DNA of 64,000 nt from positions 1 through 64,000 of the forward strand of contig NZ_FPIP01000010.1 of assembly GCF_900119075.1 (NCBI RefSeq). The letters run 5' to 3'. Below, in pieces: positions 24,822 through 34,200 of the stretch. Position 1 is the stretch's first letter; the number at the start of each line of letters is the position of its first letter. The notes beneath the pieces were generated by a model, which worked only from the letters and a program-made list of their open reading frames with translations, ran no database searches and was not told the origin of the DNA. The position numbers were made by a program, and so were the translations under genes. This DNA comes from Ruminococcus flavefaciens (GTDB lineage Bacteria > Bacillota > Clostridia > Oscillospirales > Ruminococcaceae).

Positions 24822-26414
24822 TTGGAAAATGAAAAAAGAATAAGATGGCGTTTCGCTCCATTTTCCAATACTCCTGTAGGCATCAAAAATGCTATCCTTG
24901 TCGTCATGATGCTGCTTGCGGTACTGACGATATGGGGCTCAATGGTAAGAACTATCAAACTTACCCAGAAAGAGAAATACAGACAAATGGAGCATACCGT
25001 AGTCACAGCCTCGGAGCAGATAGTAAATCTCTCCGTCGAGAGCGCTGTGTCTATCGCAAAAAACATCTACACCAACGAAACTATTTACGACTTTCTCAAC
25101 GAACATTATTCATCTGAGGCAGAATACTACGCTGCCTACTACCCGCTCCAGCGCAATACTGCTCTGAATATCGCAGAGACCAACATCGTAAAGCGCTGCA
25201 CTATCTACACAAAAAACCCCACCGTCCTCACAGGCGGCAGCATAAAAAAGCTTGACTCAGCTATCAACGACTACTGGTACAAGTACTTCAAGGAGCTCAA
25301 CAAATCCACTGTGCTCTGCATAGACCAGGAAAAGAACGAGTTCATTCTCGTCAGAAAGCTCGACTACTATAATCTTGACACAGGCGAAAGCTACCTCTGT
25401 CTCGAAATGAACAGCAAGGTCATATCCGAATTTGCCGACAGCCTCGATTTCGACGGCGAGCTCTATATAATGAGCGGCAATCATCTGCTGTATACCAGCG
25501 ACAAGGACGCTTCCACAGGCGACAATATCACTATCAGTCAGGATTTTGAGTGCATCACACGTAACTACTACACAGTCGATATCGAGTTCTACTCACGCTC
25601 ACATAAAAAGGGCTTCACGGACTTTATAAAGGTCAACAAACAGCTCATGGTCCTGCTTGCAGGCATAGTTGTGTTCTCTATCTTTATGGGACGTATGCTC
25701 GCAGTAGGCATAAAGCGCAGAGTCAAGGCTGCTTCGACAGAATACAAGGCTATCGGTATCATACAGAATACCCACAAGGGCAGGAACGGCAGAGACGAGA
25801 TAGGCACACTTCTTGATATATGCTGCGATATATCGGAAAAGCTCCAGAAGAGCGGCAAGGAATTCAAGAACAGGAATGCTTCTCTCCTGCGCAAGGAATC
25901 CGATTACGCTTCTCTGTTCAAAACAGCAATGCGTCTCGACGCAGAGCTTACCATGCGTGAAAAATACCCTGACATCAACTCAAACAGCAATACTGAGGAT
26001 ATTTCGCTTACACAGGAGGCAGAGCTCATCGAGGAGGTAGCAGACAAATACGGAACGAAGTTCTCGGCTTCTCCGATACCGCCTGAAAAATGGAGCGTTC
26101 CCGCTTATTCCTTTGCTCTTATCGCGGCAGATGTCTTCAAGCATTATGAGGACGTTTCCTCTAACATCATGGTAACAGAGGATACCGCGGTCATCTCCTT
26201 TGAGAGCAGCGATATTCCCGTCAAGGAGGACGTGCTCAAGCTAAGCGCCATATTCGAGGACGGCGATATAAGCGATGAGTACAGCTTCGACAGGAACTAC
26301 AGATTCAACCCGTATCTGCGCCTTAAGCACTGTCTCGGAGACAACGTAGAATTCGAGATACCTTTCCGCGACAGATTCAGACTTGTATTTACGATAAAAA
26401 AAGATACAGAATAG
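24822..26414 (+). CDS. Membrane sensor protein, histidine-kinase-like but degenerate
   Basis: A protein of about 530 residues with two TM helices (about residues 20-45 and 270-292 from the TTG start) flanking a large extracellular domain like that of YesM-type sensor kinases. A HAMP-like and helical region follows. The C-terminal 150 residues have the outline of a kinase ATP-binding domain, but no clear H-box, N-box or G-box could be found, so phosphotransfer is doubtful. GAGGTGG is best spaced for a TTG start at 24822; a GTG at 24813 lies inside it. It sits 14 bp after the cyclase gene and 10 bp before the solute-binding lipoprotein gene. It may relay ligand status rather than phosphate. Confidence 0.72.
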   Translation: MENEKRIRWRFAPFSNTPVGIKNAILVVMMLLAVLTIWGSMVRTIKLTQKEKYRQMEHTVVTASEQIVNLSVESAVSIAKNIYTNETIYDFLNEHYSSEAEYYAAYYPLQRNTALNIAETNIVKRCTIYTKNPTVLTGGSIKKLDSAINDYWYKYFKELNKSTVLCIDQEKNEFILVRKLDYYNLDTGESYLCLEMNSKVISEFADSLDFDGELYIMSGNHLLYTSDKDASTGDNITISQDFECITRNYYTVDIEFYSRSHKKGFTDFIKVNKQLMVLLAGIVVFSIFMGRMLAVGIKRRVKAASTEYKAIGIIQNTHKGRNGRDEIGTLLDICCDISEKLQKSGKEFKNRNASLLRKESDYASLFKTAMRLDAELTMREKYPDINSNSNTEDISLTQEAELIEEVADKYGTKFSASPIPPEKWSVPAYSFALIAADVFKHYEDVSSNIMVTEDTAVISFESSDIPVKEDVLKLSAIFEDGDISDEYSFDRNYRFNPYLRLKHCLGDNVEFEIPFRDRFRLVFTIKKDTE

Positions 26415-26424
26415 GGGGAATAGT

Positions 26425-28047
26425 ATGACGATAAGGAAAATGACGGCAGCATTTCTCGCTGCGGCAATGACGCTTTCCGTAAGCGGCTGCGGCAAAAATA
26501 AGCCTCAGGAAAACAATATCAAAGAATTCACAGGAATATTTGCAGCAAGAAGCACCGAGATCGACAGAGACAATGAGATCCAGCAGATAATCGGTGAAAA
26601 AACCGGCGTTATCCTTCGTCAGTCGTGGATATCTGATCAGGACGATATAGACAAGACCTTCAGCGATATGATGATATCCAATAAGTACCCCGATTTTATG
26701 ACGCCCGACGCTGAAAACTGCCAGAAGCTCATCAAGGAAGGCGCTTTTATCCCCATAGACAGCTACTGGGATCAGTACCCGAGAATAAAGAATATGTACA
26801 CCGAAAGAGAGTGGGACAGCGTCCGCGCAGACGACGGTCATGTATACTATATACCGCTGTTCTCCTCAATAAATATCAAGGACACCAACCCTATCCACAG
26901 CGGCGAAGCCTTCTGGATACAGGTAAAGGTCCTTGAATGGGCAGGCTATCCAGATATAAAGACTCCCTATGAGTACTTCGACCTTATCGAGAGATATCTT
27001 GAAGCCAACCCAACCAATGAAAACGGCGAGGCTTACTACGGCTATGAGATAGAGGCAAACGACGCATGGTTCTTTGCCCTTGACAATCCGCCCATGTTCC
27101 TTGACGGCTATCCCAACGACGGCTGCTGTATAGTGGATACGGAAACTCTCGAAGCAAAGGACTATAATCTGACGCCTACTGCAAAGGCATGGTACAAGCT
27201 TCTGAATGAGGAATACAAGAAGGGCATTATCGACAAGGAATTTTCAATGCTCAGTTCCGAGCAGTACTATTCAAGGCTCGCATCGGGCAGAGTTCTCGGC
27301 ATGATAGACCAGAACTGGAACTTCTCCAGCTCAGTCAACAAGCTGTCCCCTGACTGCACATATATCCCTCTTGGAATTACTATGGACAGAAGTATCCCCG
27401 ACAGATACCGTGACAGAGTGGCATTCAACGGCTCCGCAGGCGTTGGCGTCTCAATAAGCTGCGACGATCCCGAGGCTGCAATAAAGTTCATCAGCGACCT
27501 TCTCACACCTGAGATACTCAATCTCCGATTCTGGGGAGTTGAGGGCGTTGACTACAGCGTTGACAAAGACGGTATATTCTACCAGACCGACGAGCAGTAC
27601 GCACAGTGGCGCAACGAGGAATACCGCAGAAAGCATATATGCGTTTACAACTATATGCCCTACTATCTCGGCATGGCGCCCGACGGCATAAATGCCTTTG
27701 AGTCCACGAACCAGCCGAATATCTTCTACGAACACCTGTCCGACGATGTACAGCGCTGCTTCAGCGCATACGGCATACAGACCTACACGGAAATGCTCAA
27801 CGATCCGCCTGAGAACTCGCCATGGTATCCCATGTGGTCATTCAGCAATTCAGTTACCGACGAGACCGATTACGGCAAGGTAATGAAGCAGATAGACGCT
27901 GCGAAGCATAAATATCTGCCGCTTCTGGTAATGAGCAATGACTTTGAAAGCTCATGGGAAGAATATGTTGACGAATATAATCAAATAGACTCGCAGATCT
28001 ATTTTGACGAGCTCACAGCGGAGGTCCGCAGAAGAGCAGCACAATAA
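26425..28047 (+). CDS. Extracellular solute-binding lipoprotein (sugar ABC type, orphan)
   Basis: A 540-residue lipoprotein with signal peptide and lipobox VSGCG (Cys22), followed by a family 1 solute-binding fold of the LplA/YtcQ type that usually binds oligosaccharides. Supporting features are the early block with the metal-loop-like DRDNEI, a long insertion, and aromatic residues spread through the ligand cleft region (WDQYPRIKNMYTEREWD). No permease or ATPase gene is nearby. Instead it closes an operon with a diguanylate cyclase and a sensor-like protein, so a role in ligand sensing rather than uptake is plausible. GGGGGAATAG precedes the ATG. Confidence 0.87.
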   Translation: MTIRKMTAAFLAAAMTLSVSGCGKNKPQENNIKEFTGIFAARSTEIDRDNEIQQIIGEKTGVILRQSWISDQDDIDKTFSDMMISNKYPDFMTPDAENCQKLIKEGAFIPIDSYWDQYPRIKNMYTEREWDSVRADDGHVYYIPLFSSINIKDTNPIHSGEAFWIQVKVLEWAGYPDIKTPYEYFDLIERYLEANPTNENGEAYYGYEIEANDAWFFALDNPPMFLDGYPNDGCCIVDTETLEAKDYNLTPTAKAWYKLLNEEYKKGIIDKEFSMLSSEQYYSRLASGRVLGMIDQNWNFSSSVNKLSPDCTYIPLGITMDRSIPDRYRDRVAFNGSAGVGVSISCDDPEAAIKFISDLLTPEILNLRFWGVEGVDYSVDKDGIFYQTDEQYAQWRNEEYRRKHICVYNYMPYYLGMAPDGINAFESTNQPNIFYEHLSDDVQRCFSAYGIQTYTEMLNDPPENSPWYPMWSFSNSVTDETDYGKVMKQIDAAKHKYLPLLVMSNDFESSWEEYVDEYNQIDSQIYFDELTAEVRRRAAQ

Positions 28048-28057
28048 TAAGAACAGC

Positions 28058-28083
28058 AAAGGCGCGGTGAACACCGCGCCTTT
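28058..28083. terminator. Terminator after the solute-binding protein operon
   Basis: AAAGGCGCGGT and ACCGCGCCTTT form a perfect 11-bp stem with a GAAC loop 10 bp after the stop codon. Confidence 0.85.
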
Positions 28084-28099
28084 ACTATCGTAAACCGAA

Positions 28100-28395
28100 A
28101 CAGCCGCCCATAAACGTAATACTCATATAGAAACTTATAGTTAATTATGGGGGAAACCTTTCTGAGGAAAGGTTCTCCCCCATACCCCTTTCCAAAGACT
28201 TTTATCTGGTTTTTTCTCAGATAGGGCGCTTCATAAATAAAAGAATCCTGCAAAATGCAGGAGCGCCCTATCTGAGAAAAAACAAAACGAAAGTTTTAGG
28301 GAGAGAGTTTGAGAGGACCCCTTTTTCAAAAGGGGTCCTCTCAATAATAAGCATAAAATTTCTTTATAAGTACTACGATTACGGGCGGTTGCTGT
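28100..28395. mobile_element. Terminator-loop palindromic element, copy 3 (full length, inverted)
   Basis: A 271-bp core (28111-28381) in the same orientation as copy 2, with TAAACGTAATACTCATATAG at one end and the matching complement ending CGATTA. The outer arms ACAGCCGCCC (28100-28109) and GGGCGGTTGCTGT (28383-28395) pair with a 3-nt bulge, and TTT follows on the minus strand. It lies between the convergent solute-binding protein and GH30 genes. The plus-strand operon already has its own terminator, so this arm pair probably belonged to the GH30 gene. Confidence 0.75.
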
Positions 28396-28414
28396 GTTAT
28401 CTGATGAATTCAGC

Positions 28415-30670
28415 TTAACTCAATGACTGGATAAGTCCTAAGAGGAATCTCTGAATCTTCAGAGCGTCATTCGTGGTAAGTCCCTTAACGTCTGTATCAA
28501 CATCAGAATTTGCATTGCCCTGAGCTGTAAGGGCGTTCTTGTCAGAACCGCCGATAGCGTACTTGTTGGGGTTTGCAAGAGCCTGCATGATAAGTACAAC
28601 GTCGCCCATATCTACTGTATTGTCGCAGTTAGCGTCGCCTGCAAGCTTCATGGAAGGCTCTGCCGTTGTAGTTTGTGTCACAGGCTTGGTAGTTGTTGTA
28701 GTCGATGTAGTTGTCGAAGTCGTAGTCGGCTCGGCAGTCGTTGTTGTGGAGGTCGTAGTTGTAGTAGTAGTTGTAGTAGTCGTCGTTGTTGTTGTTGTAG
28801 TTGTTGTGGTTGTGGTGGTCGTAGTAGTTGTAACCACAGGACCGTCAACCTTTACACCTGCCTTAGCAACGACAACTTCGTCAATGCTGAAATCACTTGT
28901 TCCTTCCTCTGTTTCAACATAGAGGATATAGCCCGAGCCCTCAGGGAGCTTGAAGTTTGTGTTGGAAAGCTGTACGTATTCGCCGTTTGAAACGCCGTCT
29001 GCGATGTGAGCATAAGCTGTTGTACCCGTTGAATCCTTGTATTCCAGTGACAGCATCATATTGCCTGAGCCCTTTGCAACAGCACTGAAGCTGTACTCCT
29101 GACCTGCCTTGAAAGTAAGGGAGTCGAGAGTTTTTGCAGCACCGTGCCATGCACTGCTTCTGTCGGAAACTGTCAGAGCCTTATTTCCCTTGTAAGCTGT
29201 ACCGCCAGTGTTTACAGAAGCGCCGCCGCGGCTCTCCCAGCTGCCGTTATCGTCCTCGAATGTATCGTGGTAATAGTAACCGTTTGCGTCTGGCTCTATC
29301 GGCTCTGGAGGAACAGGATCCTTGCCGCCCTCGAAGCCCTTGCCGTCGCTTACGAGGCTTACTACGAATGTGGAAACGCTGTTTGCAGGAAGCTGTGCAC
29401 TGAATGATGAGCCGCTGAAATCAGGGCTTGAAGTCTTTGTAATATTCTCATTAGCAGATGTTCTGTAACGTGTTACGTCTGTAATAGTTCTTCCGCTGAA
29501 GTTGAACTGCTGTACAGGAGCATTGCTGCCCTTATTGATAGCAACTACTGTTGCCTGTGTGTCGCTGTGCTTGTAAGCCGATACGAGAATATTTGAATCA
29601 GGCTGTTCTGTGGCGTCGATACGGACATCTCCCGGACGTACCCACTTGGAGAACTGAGCCATTGCATAGCCACGCTTTGATATCTTTCCTGTATCCCACA
29701 TCGGGCTGTACTGACGGCGGATATACCACCAAACGTAAGCGTTCATGTTACCAACAACGAGCGCGTTGTGGATATTTTCTGCAACCTTAACGCCCTCAGG
29801 CCATCTGTCTGCTGAGTTGTTATCGCTATTCGGTACATAAACCTCTGTCATCCAGATCTCCTTGCCGCACTGTTCAAGTGCAGGGAAATCCATCTGGCTG
29901 CGCTGTGTTCCGTAGAAGTGAGTGCCGAACATATCGCAGTTTGCCATAGCCTTGGAGTTATTCAGAATTGCGTTGTAGAAGCTCTTATTATAGCTGAAGC
30001 TTTCGGGAGACATCAGCTTTGTAGTTGTGCCTGCTGTTACGGATTTACCGTAGTTTGCAATGAAGTTTGCCGCACGGTCTGGTGTCCATGCTGTCCACTC
30101 GCCTGACCAGTCAGGCTCATTCTGTACTGATATGGAGTTGAGCTGAACGCCCTGGCTGTTACAGTACTTGATGAAGTCGTTGAGGTGCTGTGCGTACTGT
30201 CCCTCAGCGCCGTTTTTCAGAACGTACTTACCGCCTGAAGGACCGCCCGAGCCATTCTGTCTCATTGATGCAGGCGGATTCCACGGTGTTGCGAATACGG
30301 TTGCACCAAGCTTCTGAGCTCTCTGAGCTGTCGGGATAGCGTTCTTCCAAGCGTTCTTGTCGTCGCTTACGAAGATACGCAGGATAGTGAGACCAAGCTC
30401 GTTATCGCCGTTTCCGAAGGCTGTCTGGACCTGAGCTGCCGTCATGTCTCCGGGAGCTCCGTTCTGAGCGTTGTAGCTCTGCCACTCGGGGTGGTTCATG
30501 CCGCCGAAGCCGCGGATAGTCTGATATTCCTTGTTTGTGTTGATGTTGCACGCGCTGGCAGCGTCAGCTACCATAGGCGCTGATGTCGGGATTGTTGAAG
30601 CAGTGCTTATCAGCATTGCTCCCGCCATAACTGCTGAAACAGCAGTCTTGAATTTGCGAGTGATATTCAT
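28415..30670 (-). CDS. GH30 glucuronoxylanase with CBM22-like module and dockerin
   Basis: A secreted 751-residue cellulosomal xylanase. Order: signal peptide (1-38); GH30 barrel plus its attached beta side domain (about 41-440), subfamily 8-like; acidic linker; CBM22-like beta-sandwich (about 466-603); a long Thr linker; C-terminal dockerin (about 684-748) with repeats GDANCDNTVDM and NSDVDTDVKG. The acid/base Glu is E185 (SVQNEPDW) and the nucleophile E276 (WMTEVYV). GH30_8 enzymes cut xylan next to methylglucuronic acid branches, and CBM22 binds xylan. The start is the ATG at 30670 behind GGGGG; an upstream in-frame codon at 30709 adds 13 residues without reason. It is transcribed alone from its own promoter, next to GH9. 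Confidence 0.93.
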   Translation of the reverse strand: MNITRKFKTAVSAVMAGAMLISTASTIPTSAPMVADAASACNINTNKEYQTIRGFGGMNHPEWQSYNAQNGAPGDMTAAQVQTAFGNGDNELGLTILRIFVSDDKNAWKNAIPTAQRAQKLGATVFATPWNPPASMRQNGSGGPSGGKYVLKNGAEGQYAQHLNDFIKYCNSQGVQLNSISVQNEPDWSGEWTAWTPDRAANFIANYGKSVTAGTTTKLMSPESFSYNKSFYNAILNNSKAMANCDMFGTHFYGTQRSQMDFPALEQCGKEIWMTEVYVPNSDNNSADRWPEGVKVAENIHNALVVGNMNAYVWWYIRRQYSPMWDTGKISKRGYAMAQFSKWVRPGDVRIDATEQPDSNILVSAYKHSDTQATVVAINKGSNAPVQQFNFSGRTITDVTRYRTSANENITKTSSPDFSGSSFSAQLPANSVSTFVVSLVSDGKGFEGGKDPVPPEPIEPDANGYYYHDTFEDDNGSWESRGGASVNTGGTAYKGNKALTVSDRSSAWHGAAKTLDSLTFKAGQEYSFSAVAKGSGNMMLSLEYKDSTGTTAYAHIADGVSNGEYVQLSNTNFKLPEGSGYILYVETEEGTSDFSIDEVVVAKAGVKVDGPVVTTTTTTTTTTTTTTTTTTTTTTTTTTTSTTTTAEPTTTSTTTSTTTTTKPVTQTTTAEPSMKLAGDANCDNTVDMGDVVLIMQALANPNKYAIGGSDKNALTAQGNANSDVDTDVKGLTTNDALKIQRFLLGLIQSLS

Positions 30671-30737
30671 TTTAATAACCCCCTGTATGAAAATATTTTT
30701 TACAGTCATTCACGTATAACAGTTTTATACATTGTAT

Positions 30738-30766
30738 ATTTTATCATTAATTTTATTATTTGTAAA
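30738..30766 (-). promoter_or_regulatory. Predicted GH30 promoter
   Basis: Minus-strand TTTACA (30761-30766), 17 bp, TAAAAT (30738-30743), in very AT-rich DNA. Confidence 0.55.
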
Positions 30767-30867
30767 CTCAAAATACATTGCAAAGGTGGACAAAATAATG
30801 ATGTTATATTTACATTAAACGTAAATATGTTATATATTTTGCATGATCGTATATTATTCACAAAAAT

Positions 30868-31261
30868 AAAAAGCCGCACATTAACCATGATACTCATATA
30901 GAAGTTTTATAATTATTATTGAGAGAACCCCTTTTGAAAAAGGGGCTTCTCTCAAACTCTCTCCCTAAAACTTTAGTTTTGTTTTTTCACAGATAGGGCG
31001 CACCTGCATTTTTGCAGGTCTTTTTTTATTTAAGAAGCGCCCTATCTGCGAAAAAACCAGATAAAAGTCTTTGGAAAGGGGTATGGGGGAGAACCTTTCC
31101 TCAGAAAGGTTTCCCCCATAATTAACTGTAAGCTTCTATATAAGTGTTGCGGTTAGGCTGCTCCCCTTAACGGAAAAAGCGGGCTACCGAGCCGTAAACT
31201 TACGGCTCATATTTAGTAACCTGCGAATCCGCCAGAGGGGGCTCCCCTTGTGCGACTTTTT
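30868..31261. mobile_element. Terminator-loop palindromic element, copy 4, with nested insertion
   Basis: A 274-bp core (30882-31155) in the orientation of copy 1. The left outer arm AAAAAGCCGCACA (30868-30880) has its partner TGTGCGACTTTTT not next to the core but at 31249-31261, one mismatch. Between core and arm sits about 93 bp (31156-31248) that itself forms a nested hairpin (GAGCCGTAA/TTACGGCTC, with a CTCCCCT/AGGGG outer pairing) and carries GCTCCCCTT at both ends. The arms with their T-tract would be the GH9 terminator. Confidence 0.75.
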
Positions 31262-31271
31262 ATCAAAAAAT

Positions 31272-34200
31272 TCATTTTGCTGCAGCAACAGGCAGCTCTT
31301 TTACCTTGCCGAGCAGGAACTCCTGTATAGCAAGTGCGTCGTTAGTCGTAACGCCGGAACCCTTGTCGTAAACGTCCGCATTGTTCCAGCCCTGCACTCT
31401 GAAAGCGTTCTTGTCAGTTCCGCCCACTCCGTATTTATCGGGATTTGCCAGAGCCTGCATAATGAGGACTACATCGCCCATATCAACCTTGCCGTCGCAG
31501 TTTGCGTCACCGTACTCAATCGGCTCAGGCACTATGACAGTGGTAAGAGTCATTGTCGATGTTGTGGTATCGTCCTTGCCCTTGGTCGTGGTCGCAGTAG
31601 CAGTTGTTGTAGTAGTTGTTGCTGTTCCTGTTGTGGTAGTCGTCGTTACTGATACAGGTTCAGCCGCAAGGACGTCCTCGATGAAGGATATATTCCATGC
31701 GAAGCCTGCCTGCCAGTCAACATCGGGAGCATTTTCTGACCACGCCTCCACTGAATCTGCATAGCACTTCTGAGGAGCTGTCTTATCGGGATTAAGACCT
31801 ATAGCGCGTGCATAGTTGTCAACTACCCATGTATAAGGACCGCCGACCATTACTCCGTCGGGAGCCTTAGGATAATTCTTGCTGACCTCATTGAGCCAGT
31901 ACTCGTTCACAGGATTCTTTACATGATACGAACCGCAGCCCGTTACATATGAGAAGCCCAGACCGTTTTTTCCGAAAAGATAATCAATGGACTGCAAAGC
32001 GCCGCTGAGGTACTTGCTGTCCCCTGTTGCGTCGTAGGCATAAGCCATTACAGCAGCGTTTCCTGTAACTCTGCTGTTAGAGCCGTAATCCAGACCTGCT
32101 GTGTATGCGTCAGAGGGATAGCTGTAATAACTGAGCCACTGTACCTTCTGATATGGCATACCCATAGCGTTATTTCCCGTATCGTTCATGCGGTCAAGAT
32201 ACATATCCGCAGTATACAGCAGGCTCTTCTTTATCTCAGCCTTGTCAGCCTCGGAGGTCTTATCGCTGAGGAACAGCGAAAGAGTTCCGCAGCCTGTCTT
32301 GTTGAATCTGTCAAGGGTACTGAGAGAGCCGTAGGAATCATCCAGAGGTATATAATTCGGAACTCCCAGTGCATGGCACTGAGTTTCTCTTGATTCGAAA
32401 GAAGTACCCTTATACTTCTTGAGATAGTCATAGTAAGCCTTTTCACCTGTAGTTGCAAAAAGCTCGCAGGCAGCCCAGTAAGCCTCGTCCATAACATTGG
32501 AATTGGTGGCGTCAAGATCGGTCTGCCGCTGATACGGAGTAAACTGCGGATCATCATCATTATCGCCCTCCTCTGCGGAGAACTTTTCCTCGTGCTTAAG
32601 AACAGCCTCCCATGACTTCTCAGCGTGGTCGAGACACTCCTTTGCGAAGTCATCGTCAATGCCCTTCCACAGACGCGAAGCCTGTGCTGCGCAGGCTATC
32701 ATATTGAATGTAGCCGCATATGAAGGCGGACTGATAACGCGGGGATTTTTTTCATGATCTATCTCATCGAATGGTAACTCATAGGTGTTATAATTGCTGT
32801 TCTCCTTTACCTGATGATAAACGAGACCTGCGCAGTCCTCGCCCCAGATAGTGTCCTTTTCGGGATCAACTATCATCCTGAACATAAATTCAAGCTCATA
32901 TCTTGCTTCATCAAGGATATCGGGAGTCCCCTTGCAGCTAACGGTCTTTCCGCCGTTCCAGCCGTACTCCTCGGGGATAGTCATGGTCTTGCCGTCAGCC
33001 CACTTGCCGTCGGTGCCCTTGATCTTAGACCTCTCGTACATATTCTGTAAAGTCCATACAGCAGTTCCGCCGTTTACAACGTCCTTTGTGAAGTGCTCAG
33101 AGTCATACCAGCCGCCCGAAACGTCAAGAAGCACATTCTTATTAAGCTTATAGTCAGCATCATATCTGATATCAATATACGTATCTGACCACGCAGACTG
33201 TACATAAGCATTGTCTTTGCGCTCAAGAGGATTGTGAGCAAGAGCGTGCTTATCCTCCGAGTTTATGTAATCAGGCTCTATCTTACAGTTTGCACGGTTC
33301 ATGTAATAGTAATTAAGCGCATTTTTCAGAACTCCGTCATAGATATCGTCGCCTATTCTGAATTCATGGCTGATATATCTCTTGCAGGTCTCGCCTGTTA
33401 TTTCATTGGTGAAAATATTCTTCTCATCGTCCACAGCAATGGTATAAGTACCCTTTGTTTTCACCGCCGAGAAGTCTATATAATGGCAGTACTCCCCTGA
33501 CAGCTCATCAAATCCCGCAGGAACTGTCTTGCCCGAGAAAACGGTCTTGCCGTTCTTGTCCAGCACCTTGAAGTCCATAGCTTTCCTGTCCTTTTCGGTA
33601 ACATAGACAGCCTTTTTCTCCCTGTCAGGATAATATCCCATCTGATTCAGGCGGACGTCGCTTTTCGGATCAACTATGCCCAGATCATTGCTGTTGTTCC
33701 AACCGCATTGATCCAGACCTTCCTCCTCGCAGGTAAGGCACTCTATGGACATATCGTCGAACCATATCTCGTCACCCTCTTTAGCATTGCCCTGATAATT
33801 TGTGCCCTTTGCATACTGGAATGTCCACTGACAAGCCTCAAGGTCTTCTGTAGCCTTGAATATTCCCTCACAAGTCTGCCACTCGGTAGTCAGATTCAAA
33901 CACTTTGACGGCCACGAACCACCCATATCAGGTCCCATATGCATTCCGCCTTCGCCTTCATCAACATCACGTCCGTCCAGCACGAAATACTCCTGTGTAC
34001 CTGCAATATTGCCGATATACGAGCATAGCTCCATACCCTTTCTTGAGGCTTTTGCCTTAAAGCTCACCTTGTACTCGTGACCTGCCCTGAAGCTGAGATT
34101 CCTGTGCTTGACCTGAAGATCCCATTTTTCTTTGTCAGCACCCTTGGGCACAAGGACATAGATGTGGAAAGCTCCGTCCTCAATGTTGAATTTTTGTCTC

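Noticed and set aside
28660..28840. Dense trinucleotide repeats that look like a repeat array
   Set aside because: They encode the Thr linker of the GH30 protein; similar tracts in CE12, GH5, GH9 and CE1 genes are also linkers, not CRISPR or satellite DNA.
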